Source: Brugia malayi (lineage: Eukaryota; Nematoda; Chromadorea; Rhabditida; Onchocercidae). From it: a stretch of 64,000 nt of DNA. A program made the position numbers and the translations under genes. Under the pieces are notes generated by a model, which had not been told where the DNA came from, searched no databases, and saw only the letters and a list, made by a program, of their open reading frames with translations. Position 1 is the stretch's first letter; each line of letters starts with the position of its first letter. Of the stretch, positions 1 to 12,644 are shown one piece after another. The stretch spans positions 12,272,001 to 12,336,000 of the forward strand of contig NW_025062478.1 in assembly GCF_000002995.4 (NCBI RefSeq), read 5' to 3'.

Positions 1-3000
1 TTCTCATGGAAGAATGATATAACCTTAACATGTGATTGTCTTTATGGCTTTGTGGTTCAGTAATCTTTTGACTTTTCACTTCGAATCGATCCAATCTCAA
101 GGAGCATTTCATTCCAATTTCATTTTTAGAAGAGAAATAGTCCTTTAGTTAAGAAAATAGCTCCTACTTTATTCTCTTTATGACCTTATCAATTTATCAT
201 ATGTCGATTGATAAGAGCAACTGTTAAGAGCTTTAATCTTTAATTTAGTAGATCGATTCATAAGGATATCTACCAAAAGATAACTAACATACGTCTTTTA
301 CTCCCGAGTGAAGCTAAATAGTAGTATCGGATGAATTTACTGAAAGTTTTTCATATATTTTTCACACATATTAATTATAATTGATGAATTCTCGAGAGTT
401 TCTGGCTACAACCAGTTTACATTAGCAAACTGATATGATTTTGAACTTCATTTTAACACAATATTCACATAATAACGTCTATTTAATGTAGTACTTTCAC
501 ACTTACTTTAACATTTTTTTCACGTGCTATTACGTATCACACATACGTGATAAGTATTGTTTATCTTCCACATTTACTCTACCTTACTTTCTCTACTTTT
601 ACTTTACTTTCTTTACCTTACTTTATTTTGCTTTATTGTTTAACATGCATAATACTGCTTGCATAATACTGTTCTTTTTATGTTTATCTTTTAATGCAAT
701 GTGTCAAATTATTCAGCCATCAAGAACTTCGTGAATAAATGCATGCATATGTGAATGCATGCATTCCACGTAATCTTGTTTACATATATTGCATTGAAAT
801 TCTCATATTGCGCTTTATTTACAAACCACAATCATTCCTTATCTTATGCTAAAAATTTATGGCTATTTGTCTCTTCTTCAATTGGCTTAGAAATGAAAAG
901 TTAACTTTTGCAAGCCTTATTGCTTCATCTTGCAGTAGGCTATTTTATGCTTAACAATTCAATTCAATTGCATGAAACTTGCAAAGACTGAATTGAATTT
1001 ATTGGTTCGCTTATTTCTTTTCATTGAGAAAATTTAGCACTTTAAAATTTTCTTTTGTAATGTAAGAGCGCATTTTCTTTTCTTTAAATCACTTTGTCGT
1101 ATGTAATTTTTTCTTTTCATTTGAAATAGGATTAATAGGGTAAAATTATTCAAATATTTTTTCATAACTAAATAAAATAAATCACCTTGACATATGATAA
1201 TGTCACCAATTACGATCATGTCACATTAGGGACAACAGCGCTTCTTTTGTGTTACGACGAATGAATGAATGAATGAATAGTAGATTGTTCGTTTTCTCTT
1301 CCACTGTTTATCATTTATTTCCTTTCATGTGTGTTCAATAATGTCATCTCAGTGACTTTATCAAAGTGAGTGGTAAACATTTCAATATTTAAAATATTGC
1401 TGATAAAGATGGACCTGATAATATGATAAAGGAAAGGAATGTAATACAGAGATTTGATCAGAGAAGAAACGCTTACTTTATCAATGCTTTGTTTTAAATT
1501 TCATTTAATAAAATATATTAATTCAGGACATATTAATTTGTAATATTAAAAAAAAAAAAAAAATTTAGAGACTTATTAGATTTTTGCATCCAAAAAGTAA
1601 AAATAAATTTAGTCGAATTTTAGAATTGCATTTACTCTAACAGATAACTGAAAAGGCAAATGTACTTAAGCATATGTATAAATTAATTTTTGCTATATTT
1701 CACATTTGCAAAATTGATAGCAATTATTTAATTTTGTTTCCTTTGCTTATCTCTTCTGATTTTTATTATCATAATGATACACTTTCAATGATTATCCTTT
1801 ATCACTTTTATTGATAATCATTTATTGTTATTCTTATAATGAAAAGTTATGTTATGAGGAATGAATAAGTATAGATGAACGTTGTAATGTAAAATAAATG
1901 TTGTAATAAAGATTATCAAACAAAATTTGTCAAATTAATGCTATAAAGTATAATAGTTAATATGAAGTAAATAACTTTTTTTTTTTTTTTTTTCAAATTT
2001 TTTTTTATGAATTCTAAAAATATATATTTGTGTTTCGTATTATCAATGTCATCGTGCAGTAATTTTTCCTAAAAATTATTTCTTTCGTTAACAACTGCTA
2101 ATTTATAAAATAACAGACTTGCTTCGATTTAATGGTTCGTTCAATTTAATTTTAACTGTCAGTCATTTCTAATTTATTCAAATTATGCCTAATTGGGATT
2201 TTGAATATTTAAATGAAAAATTGGTTGATTTATTGCCATAACTTTTATGTTTATTTAATGAACATTTCATATTTGTGTTTGTTAAAATAGTGTAAATCAA
2301 TTATTACTCATAGATGTGCTATTAATTTCTTTAACAGCCAAAAACTTTTATATTACTAGCATCTGAAATACAAACTTATAAATTAATCTAAGAACAAATA
2401 AAATTGTGATTTCAAATATTTAAATGAATACATTGGTTAATTCTATCAAATGTGTTGCATAAATTTTATACTTCTAATTATACTTTCAATTATTTATTCT
2501 AGTTATTGTTACTTTTTTTTTTTATCTATTCAATTTCTTTTTTATTGTATTTTTTTTTTTTTTGCGAATTCTCTAATTATGTATTCTAATCAAGCATTTC
2601 TGCTATGTGATCCTTTAAGTTAGCTTTTAGAATTTATAATTGAATATTGCTAATTTAATACATTATGAATAATTTATCATTAATTATTTCCAATTTTCTT
2701 ATATTTACCTTTTCTTTCTTAATTGATCAAAATTTCAGTAAATTAAAAGCATTCATTTCTTAGCTTTGTTAATAATATTTGTAATATCACGCAAGTTTCA
2801 CATGATTTCAACACATTTTGCAAATAAACTTTTGTTAGAAAAAAAAAAAAACTTGAAAATAATTTTTAGTTTGTTGATTTGTTTGTTCATTTATAGCATT
2901 CACTTTTCATCAAATCTCATTTATATTTTTGATTTTGTCAATTATTTATTGTCAGAAATGTTTGTCATTTGAAAATATTACAAAAATTATATCTTTTAAA

Positions 3001-3948
3001 TATATTTTAATGACATCACCAATTTGAAATCCATTTTTCCTATGACGACAACAACAACAACAACAAAAAAAACAAAAAAAACTATCTGAAATGCCTTGTT
3101 ATTCTAATTTTTTTTTTTTATTCTTCTTCATATCACTTATCTTTTAATTTAAAATAATTCGCATTATTATTCTCCCATTTTGCATTCCTGAAAATTAAAC
3201 TCTTTTTTTTTTTTTTTGCTTCTTTTTGCTTCATTTCTTCTCTAAAAAGAATGATTGATAATGTTATGTCACGGAAGAAAGAAAAGAAAAGAATTTTTTT
3301 CGATATTACATTTTCAGTACAAATATAATGGAATTCGGAAATTATTAGAAAAACCAAATTACAGGTTATAAAATTATTAATTGATGAATTCATCAATTTA
3401 TTTTTATGGATTTTTTTTTTCTTTTTTTTTTCCATTTCACTGTGCTCTTTTTTAGCCTTCTGTTGTTTTTTTTTTTTTTTTTTATTTATTTATTTATTTT
3501 TATTTTTGTACTATTCGACGATTTCTTTTAATTGAAAAAAGAATGAAATCTTTTTGAAAAAAAAAAAAAAAAAAAAAAATTAAGAAGAGAGTTACTTTAG
3601 AAATATTTGTCAATATTTGATGGAAATGCAATTCGCTAACTCTTGATTGATTTTGATAGCAAATCTTAATTCAACATCATCATTACTCAATCAATCTCTT
3701 AAAAAAAAAAAAAGTTATTGTTAATCTTAGAATAGCCAATTTGATTGTTGAAGTTAAATTATCAAAGGTATATGAATGAACGAATATTTGAGTACTTTAA
3801 TTTTAATTCTTTCACTTATTATTTTTGTTGTTTCTGAAAATTTTTAAACATATTTTGATGTTTTATAAATAGTTCATAATTTCTTAATCTTTTTTTTTTA
3901 TTCTTTCGTAAAGAAATAGAAAAGAAAAAGAAAGATGTAATTTTATAG
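1..3948. other. AT-rich non-coding DNA upstream of the RhoGEF gene
   Basis: No reading frame here looks like conserved protein. The first kilobase is somewhat more complex; from about 1500 on it is dominated by T and A runs (for example 1549-1562, 1977-1994, 3463-3483, 3560-3579). There is a TTTAC/TTTCTT-rich simple stretch near 575-640 and a short GAAT repeat near 1257-1278. It may hold the promoter, 5' UTR exons or the first intron of the RhoGEF gene, but no exon was found that joins convincingly to the acceptor at 3948. Confidence 0.5.
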
Positions 3949-6900
3949 AGAACTAGAAGCAACTCGTTCTTCTCATAAGACAACAGCCGCAAAGAGTGCG
4001 CAATTGGTTGCAACTCGATCGAAGAGCAGCTCAAGTGTTCTACAGAAAATGGCTATAGCACTTGATAATCCTCGAAGATCTTATCATCATACCTCTTCTA
4101 TTGCTACCACTGCTACCGTTGCTACCACTACTACCACTACCACTACTACTGCTACCGCTCTCACCACAGATCAACATTACAGAAATGGAGTGAATATCGG
4201 AACTGATGATGATCCTGTAAGTAATTTAGGTTTATCACAAGTTCAGAATTTAAGTTTATGTCTAATTATTAAATTGGTTGTTCAGTGAAATTTTAAATAT
4301 TAGATATCATACTGTAGCCTTTCAAGTTAATTAGTCATTAAAAATTACAAAAGATGAATTATTTTAAACAGTTTATGAAATGGATGCCGACAAAATCTTT
4401 CAAAGTTTTGTATTAAACATGATTAGAAGTTCAGTTGTTAAGGAGGAATATTGCTTTAAAAAATATATCCTATAGGTTTCACTGATATTTTACAGGAAGC
4501 AATACAACGACTAAGTTTTGTGAGTTCATCAACTGGTTACAGTTCAGCTCGAAGTAGCTTAAGAAGTTCCGAAATAAGCGATGAAAGTGTTCATCCACTT
4601 AATGCTTCTACCAACAAGAAATTGCTAACGTTCATTTTTACTTATGCAATTTTTAAATTTAGAATTCAAAATTCATAAATTTATAATTTTCGACTTTTCA
4701 TCTTGTAAATTTATGAGTGTTTCAACAAACTGTATCTGTCTAAATTTTCGAAAAAATCTAAACAGATTGAGGTTTAAATTGTGTTAGTGTATAAATTCTT
4801 TGTTAAAATTTCATTCAATTTTAGTTGATTATTTTAGACAAGAGTCATCATTATCAGAAGTACGCCGTTTAAAACTGTTAAATAGTGGTACAATAACACA
4901 ATTAGATCGAATTGCCATGGAATTATTGGAAACTGAGCGTTCTTATGTTAATGATCTCAATGACATTATACAGGTGATTTGTTATATTTCGTTAAATTTT
5001 CAAATTTTAATTCTATGATATGATCAGATTGCTTATCAGTGATAATTCTCGTACTTTGATTCTTTCTATTTTTAAAATTTTAATTACACAATAGTGATAC
5101 TTTTACACTACTACATCAAATGATTTGTTTCGAATAAATCATTCCTTGATTATTCCTCCAAATTTAAAACTTTCAATTTCTCTAAATTCATTTCTTTCTT
5201 ATTCTTCTCTCTGTCTAAACTATGTCATTCACTAGAATATATAGTTAATTAATGAATTACATCAATCATTCTTCATCTTAACATCTTGCAAATATTGTAG
5301 AAAAAATTGCAACAAACTTTTATTTATTGTATATCAAATTAATTCCACAATAAAAATATCAAATTATTCACCTAAAAACAAATTATGAAACTTTGAAATA
5401 GAGAGGGAGAGAGAGAGAAGGAAAGAAAGAAAGAGAAAGAAAAGTAATTGCAAAAATTTTTCGATAATGTGCTCACGTGAAGTTGAAGTCATTAATTGAA
5501 TAGCTTAAACAAATCTGTTTCTTGTTAATTTGGTCCAAGAACCTAAACAAGTGTGTCCAAGTAAATTTGGCTCAGTAATCCTAAATGAGTTTTCTTTCGT
5601 GCTAATTTGGCTCAATAACCCTAAATGAGTTTTCTTTCGTGCTAATATGGCCCAATAACCTAAACAAGTCCTCTTTCCTGCTAATTTGGCCCTTATTTGC
5701 TAGCAATTCAAGAAAAACTATTTCCTCTAAATCTTTTAATCTTTAATGCATTGAACATACTAAAATATAAAGCGAGTCTTCTTACTATTATTATTTACAT
5801 TGTAAACATATCATTTTTCATTAAACAATTGCTAATAATAGCACAACGATACATAAGAATGTAGAAAAAATCGAATTCTCAAACATTCTTCCATTAGTAT
5901 TTATGAATTTTTGCTCTTTGCAAATAAATCATTTTGTACATAAAAAAATAAAAATGTATGAAAGAGTTTTTAAAAAATTAACTACTCAAATATACAGGGA
6001 TATTTGAATTTTCTGGTGGATCATCGAGAGGAATTCGAGATGACCGTAGACGATATTTCCAATACATTTGGTTGTATTGAGCGTATCTTTCTATTCAATA
6101 AAAAGTTGTATCACGATTTAGATGCTGCACAATTGAGCGTTGTCTTGGTGAGTTCCTCAGAATGGACACTGTCCACTCTTACTTCTAACACTACCATTAA
6201 CATTTCTACACTCATCTTAATATCACTTCAATATTTCAATGATTTCAATCTCTTGCCATATTATTGGGAGTGTTAGGCCGTAGTTTCTGGCTAATCGGTA
6301 GTGAGTTCTTGCTCTCGTGCCGTAGTTGTTGGGTTCGACTTTGTGCCGTGGCATGGGTTCACTTTAGGCTGTGCTTATGATGACAGTGCGACTAGGGCGG
6401 TCTTATGTACCTCATGATGATGCGCAATTTGTGTACAAACAGTATGCAACTGAAGCACAGACTCTCTCTGTATACCTAGTTGAGGACGAGAAGACCAAAG
6501 TGCTAGTATTGACCTTTATTGACCCTCTAAATTGAGTTGTGGAACGTGAAGTTTAGGGTAAGTTGACCCTTTTCAAGATGGTTATGTTATATTTATCAGA
6601 AATGTAATAATTGGAAGTGTTTTAATAATTGCTATAAATTTCGAATTAGTTTAGCAATGAGTGAAATGAATTTTATATGATTGAATTGACTGTTACAGAT
6701 GGCAAAATGCTTATCAGATAACATGGATGGATTCAATGATTATGTCATGTACTGCACTAAATATCAAATGTTAGCTTTTTTTTTCATTCATATATTATAA
6801 TTCTTTTTTTTTTTTTTGTTTTTTGCTAAATATTTTGTGGTAATTAAATTATCTAAAAACAAAGAAAGAAAAATAACAAACATTTTTGCATAATTTATTT

Positions 6901-9900
6901 AAAATGTTTATATTTCTTTTAACAAAATCAACGATTGTAATTTGTTGTAATTTCGAGGAATTATCTTTTTTTTCATTTTTTTTTTTTTCAATTTCAGAAT
7001 GGTTGAAACACTATCAATTTTACTGAAGAATAAAAAAGTGGCTGAAAGTTTAAGACTTCGACAAGCAATCCTTGGACATTCGCTCCCTCTTAGTGCGTAT
7101 CTGTTGAAACCAGTGCAACGAGTACTCAAATATCATCTCTTCCTCGAAGTAATCTTTCTTTCAACTATCATCGATTTATCATATTCTCTACTCAATAAAA
7201 GTTTTGTGAGAAAAGTAGATTCATCTACCTAATTAGAAGTAACAATAAGTCCGTTATCACAAAGATAATTCTTCCAGAGATCTTATCGGATAAATAGAAT
7301 CAAAGCTTTTGCTGATTTATATTCTTGCATTCAATTGTGTATCATATATTTACAGAATATTCTAAAAGCTTCAGTGGATTCAAAAACTTTATCAGATGGT
7401 GATCGAGCTGTCATTCTACAAGCTCTCCATTGTATGACTTCACAGGCAGAAAAAATAAACGAAGAGAAGAAACGTGTTGAGCATTTGGAACGCGTACGTG
7501 AACTTCAGAATGCTCTTCATAAGTGGTGTATCGATGAGAAGGAAGATCTATCGAAATATGGTGATCTACTTTTGGAAGCAACTTTTAAATTAGCTGGTGC
7601 TAAGACTAATCGACAGTTGTTTTTGTTTGAAGAAATGTTGTTGATTGTGAAGGAAAGAAACGGTGCATTAATTTGTAAAGATTATATTATGGTAAGTGAT
7701 TGTTTCATTCATAAGTAATAATGGTTAAATGTACTTAAATACACTTTAGAATCACGTTTTGTATGCATTTTCTTAATCGATACATAATTATAGAACTATT
7801 TCCACATTCAAAAAATAGTGATATTGTTAGAATTACATTTCATTTTCTGAATATTAAGTATATTAGTTTAAAACGAATTTTTTAGTGTTCGAGCTTAATG
7901 CTAAACGAATCAATATCTACTGATCCATTGGCATTTCAAGTGCTCTCTTATGATAATCCAAAGATTCATTACAACTTCCTTGTAAGTATCTTCTCATTTG
8001 CCATTGAATGTAGAATTATTTTTTTTTTCTGAAAATTTCGCAAACGCAAATTTAAAACCTTCCGTTGTAATATTATTGAAATTCAGGCTTCAAGTATGGA
8101 TCAAAAACGACAATGGATGAAAGAACTGAAACGAATGATGTTGGATCATTATGCAGTTCAAATACCAGAGAAAACTAAAATGTTGATGCTTAGTTTAAGT
8201 GATAATTGTTCGAAATCAGTTGGTGTATCTAATCAACAAGGTTATAAAATATTAGCCGTCTCAAATATAAATTAAATGAATTATGTAAATTTGATGTTTC
8301 AAAAGTTTCTAGCTAATTAATAAGCAAAATCAGTCATTTTCATATTATATCTAATCTCTGATTATTCCTGACAATCAAAAATCAACAAAGGAGATTTCAG
8401 GTCTTGCATTAAATGTAAAACTTAATAAAAAAGTACCGAAGTATCTTGAAAAACGCCGAAAAAGCATTGATGCAAACCAAACATTCCGTCGATCAAATGT
8501 TCGAAAACGAAGTTGTTCTGGCAGTAGAAATATTTTAAAAGCAGTAAATTCTTTCATTTGTTGTAAATCATCGATCAATTTTTTCTAGAAGATATATCTC
8601 ATAACAAATACTGTTGATAATATAAAGGAATTTAATATTTATATAAGTTATCATAAAATTGAATAGGATGTACTGAAGAGGATTTTTTAGATTTTTTGTT
8701 GAGTTATAGGATTCGTTGAAATGGAAATCTGGTAGCATCAGCTACTTGTTGCAAGTTTCTTGCCCAGTTTTTCACGTTCTTTTTGATGATTTGAGACATT
8801 AAATTCTAATTTCTGAAACGATTGCTGAAATAGTCATCAACTTTTTTTGCAGAGAGATAAATGAAAATATTTCTTTTCAGTCATCAACAGGAAATCTTAC
8901 TAAAGAAGTAGGAATGCATCAGGAAGCTGATGTTGCTCCGAAAGTTATCAATCATTTCTGCAGTTTTAGCAACGACAACAAGGTACATCTATGCACGTGG
9001 ATTGATTTGAATTGATATTATTAGATTCTTTGACAAGTGATGTTTTTTTAGCTTAATCTTCACAGATGAAATATAGCAGTGAAAAATACTAGTATATTTT
9101 GGGGACAGACTTTTTTCAGAAGCTATTATATTGGTCTTTGCTAAACCTCTTATTCTTGTATGACTTTTCAAACCTTATTTTTTGAAGAGGGAAAATAAGT
9201 TATCTTTTATCTTTCAAAATCGTTATTTTTCCAGCCAACTACATCAACATCAATGGAAAACATTGAATATGCTGAAGCATCGGGACGTTCGACAACTTTT
9301 CAAAGTTTATTTTTAAAAAAGAAATCTGCTGAAACAAGTCGAAAAAGACCAAACTGTGAGCGCAAAAGCAGTCTTATCTCTCATTTACCGCCATCCATTT
9401 TAAAGGTGTTCATCTTTTTTTTTTTTTTTTTTTTTTTTTTTGTGATTGTCTTTTTGCTTAGAATGTCTTAGAATTTGAAATGTTTCTAACAAAATTTTAT
9501 TTCAGTTTTTTGCATTTTTTATTTACATACATTTCACTAAGAAAAAAAGGATGCGAAAAATTAAACGAATTGTTCGGAACGTAAATTAAGTTGAAATTTC
9601 AGGATTATCGTATAAAGAAATCTTCGGACAATGTGTCAGATATTGCTAGCAATCAACATCGAAATTATTCACAGTATGAAAGCAACAGCTTTTTCATCAA
9701 TTCTTTTTTTACTTTGATTTTATTAATTAGAAGAATGAAAAATTGTTCTTTATATCTAAATATAATTAGCTTTTATAATGCTTATAAGCATTATAAGCAT
9801 TGTAATCTTCGATCATGGAATTTGTCAAAAACAATTTTATTTTAAGATTTATATGCAATAAAATTGAATAAAATAAGAATGAAAGCTATTGCAGGTGTCA

Positions 9901-11186
9901 GTGCTTGACGACAAATCCTACTACATCCTTGTATCCGTCACCTCAATCCATTTGTCCACATCCAAGCGCAAGTTGTTGTGCACAAAAGCATTTTGATGAT
10001 ACGATGGCCATTTTGTATGGAGTTAGTTTTTGATAAAAATTTGATAAAATTCTCGCATATTTACTACTGATTGAAAAGAAAAAATCTTTTACCACCGAAT
10101 CAGTAATCAGTTTACTTGAATTTGAAGATCTACGGAAAAAGTTACTGGAACAGAAAAAGTTTTAAAAAAAAAAGGTTAAATAATCAAGATTGTCAATTAA
10201 ATTTTGCAATCATATCAAGAAGCATTCTTCAGGAACTGCAATTATTGATGAAAAATGCGGAAAATCTTCATAGTTTTGGTGAGTGCAACAGAAAAGATAT
10301 TAATGATAGGATGAAGATTGGATCACAAAGTGAAAGTGAAATAAGCACTAGACTTGATGTTTCTGCTAATGAATGTAGAGGTAAGCTTTTGAATAGAACT
10401 TCTTTATTTAAACATTGAAGAATTACTGGTAATTTTTTTTTTTTTTTTGTGATTTTTGGGAATCAGACGACGACTCATTAACAATGCTATATATATTCTT
10501 GAACGTCATTCTAATATATTCCAGAAATTATTGTATATGTAGTCATATTAGTTACAGCTTGATAATAAATTTAACTTTTGGGTAATTGGATCTAACATTA
10601 GTACGTTTTGGTCGCACCTAGGATAGTTCTCTGCAAAATATTGCATTACTTATGCCAATGTGAGCAAGCTGTTATTTAATAAATAAAAAGTTGATCTTAA
10701 TTTGAGAAGAAACAGCTTTTAAATTTTGAAATTGATATGATTTTGTTTTTGTTTTTTCTTTTTTTCTGTTTTTTTTTTTTTTTTTTTTCTGCAAATGGCG
10801 GATATTTAAATTCATAGATTTACTGATAGAACGGAAAACAAAAAATAGTAAAAATTGATGCGTAAAACCCGAAATTAGTTTAGAAGACTAAAATCTATTT
10901 ATAATATATGATCTTTTAATTGAAAATTAAAATTAACAATAAAATTATACTAACAAAGTATAAACTGAAAAAATAAGAAAGAAAATATTTAAAAAAAATT
11001 GCCAAAACAGCGATATGATAAAAACAAAGAAAATAAACGTGAAAAGTATAGAACAGTTGAGGATTTGAAAAAAAGAAAAAGTCCATTTACCGTTTATCAT
11101 TGATTTATTAGCTATTTTAATAAGCAAGACTATAAATTAGCCAATCATTTCTACATATTTCTTTTCTTAATGTTTCCCCTTTTTTT

Positions 11187-11220
<34 letters not shown>

Positions 11221-12644
11221 CATTTTTATTGCTGCCTGAGTGATTAAATTTTTGAACGAGAAGTTTAGTTGTAAAAATATTTGAGCTAACTTCAACATAC
11301 TTTGAAAACGACCAAATACTATTCTAGTTCTAAACATCAGCAATACTAAATAACATTTTATCAGCAATAAATACTTCTTGATGAGTAGCTTTGCAAAAAT
11401 AATTTTTCTATTCTACACTTACACTTCAGTAGTTTAATTCAATACGAAAAAAACAAATTGATGCAAGAATTGACGGATATATTTTGATGCTAAAAATTTT
11501 CTTTTCTTTATAACAGAATTTAATAATTACCAGTCAAATCAGATTCCTCTCTTTTTGGTGCTTTCTTCAATTAGTCTAAAAATGCATGCACAAAAAAAAA
11601 AAATTGTTTCTTTCATTAACTTCAAGAAGAAATTTTAGTTCAATCTAATTGATAATTCAGTTTTTTGTTGTTGTAGCAATGGAGTGTAGTACTTCTTGTG
11701 ATCCTACATTGGAATCAGAAGATGGTGATGAACCGACGAGTACTTTCTCATGGATCGAATCACCACATATCAGTGAGAAGTAAATTTTGATACTTTGTTT
11801 TCTGAATATTCATCGCAAACTTTTTTTCTTCTTATTTTTATAACATCGCTACATTTTAATTATCATATTCGATTGCATCATTAAATTAGAATTACTGTTT
11901 GAGATTCCGTGGATTAAGCTCCTATCATAACGTTCATCATCGGCGACGTTCATCACAGGTAGCGGAACAGGTATGGCGATTACGGCATAAACAAACGCAA
12001 GATCATAGGGATAATGAAAGTAACATTGATAAGGTTTGAAATTGCTTCATTTGTAACTTTTTAACTATTTTGTCAAGTTATTAAATGACAAATTTGTAAT
12101 CTAAGGATTAAAATTTAACATCTAGCAATTCAATAATTATAATTATTTTTATAAGCTTGATTTTTATGAGAATTTATTTTTATTTTATTTTTTAGAAGTT
12201 TAAAATGAATATTGCTTTACGATGTCAAAAATTTTTCCTCAGAATAGAATAAGAAGAAATGAAATTTGCAGAAAGTGTCTATTTCATCGATAGCAAAGAT
12301 GGAAATGTTGCCCAATGATACGATGACAAGGATATCAAAATCATCACAATCCTTGGTACCAAATCGTAATATCGATAGAATTGATCATCGATACTGTGTT
12401 GCCAGGTTTTTCACTTTTTTTTTTTTTTTTTTTTTTGCATTTATTATCAACAAATAATAAAGATTTCTGATAAATTTACTATAATTTTTGCGTATATTTT
12501 AGACAACGTACACCACTTACGGTAGAGCAATGTGCAGAACTTGATGGTGAATTGAATTCGAATTTGGGCGCAATAAAAAAAATGATTAAACAGTTGGAGA
12601 AACCTAGACCATTAATTACATTATCAGATCAACATGCCATTTAA
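3949..12644 (+). CDS. Rho guanine nucleotide exchange factor, DH-PH, PLEKHG1/2/3-like (multi-exon; 5' end unresolved)
   Basis: Predicted activator of Rho-family GTPases acting at the cortex/cytoskeleton. Exons read by hand: 3949-4216, 4496-~4623, 4838-4973, 5998-6147, 6699-6769, 6998-7148, 7356-7691, 7886-7981, 8087-8240, 8401-8543, 8881-8982, 9235-9405, 9603-9673, 9895-10014, 10111-10158, 10223-10380, 11677-11779, 11904-12033, 12272-12405, 12503-12644 (TAA). This gives about 936 residues. The DH domain (about 158-345) starts with IAMELLETERSYVNDL and includes the family-typical LPLSAYLLKPVQRVLKYHL. The PH domain (about 350-475) has YGDLLLEATF, RQLFLFEEMLLIVK, CSSLMLNES and KRQWMKELKRMML, matching PLEKHG1-3 order and wording. 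The C-terminal half is basic and low complexity, with a short Leu/Glu/Lys-rich probable coiled coil across exons 10111-10158 and 10223-10380. The first exon has a Thr-rich tract. The sequence after acceptor 3948 is open from the first base; its first ATG (4049) is in frame, so the true start is either 4049 on a trans-spliced mRNA or in an upstream exon. The family call is firm; the 4496 exon end, the 11904 start (11890 is out of phase) and the N-terminus are not. Confidence 0.85.
4124..4150 (+). repeat. Coding ACN trinucleotide run (9 Thr) in the RhoGEF N-terminal exon
   Basis: Nine consecutive ACC/ACT codons encode Thr inside a longer Ala/Thr/Val low-complexity stretch. The mixed codons suggest an old, partly degraded microsatellite. 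It is expected to be disordered and length-variable. Confidence 0.8.
5396..5443 (+). repeat. GA/GAAA purine-rich simple repeat in an intron
   Basis: An impure run of GA and GAAA units lies within the long intron 4974-5997 of the RhoGEF gene. Confidence 0.85.
5521..5698 (+). repeat. About 4.4 imperfect tandem copies of a ~40-bp unit in a RhoGEF intron
   Basis: Units begin at about 5521, 5561, 5601 and 5641, with a partial at about 5680. Each contains a form of GCTAATTTGGC followed by CAATAACC and CTAAA. The second and third units are nearly identical; the outer ones diverge. It lies in the intron between the first two DH exons. Confidence 0.85.
6273..6575. other. Intronic block of unusually G+C-rich, complex sequence (possible inserted element)
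   Basis: In the intron 6148-6698 about 300 bases lack homopolymer runs and are much richer in G and C than the flanks. The block starts near GTTAGGCCGTAG and ends near AAGTTGACCC. It has no long reading frame and no terminal repeats that I could see. It may be a fragment of a repeat family or a remnant of a mobile element. Confidence 0.4.
9775..9801 (+). repeat. Short palindromic repeat in a RhoGEF intron
   Basis: AATGCTTATAAGCATT is a perfect palindrome, followed directly by a second ATAAGCATT. It lies in intron 9674-9894. No function is inferred. Confidence 0.6.

Noticed and set aside
6273..6575. tRNA or rRNA fragment in the G+C-rich intronic block
   Set aside because: No A/B-box pair with a cloverleaf and no recognisable rRNA core sequence.
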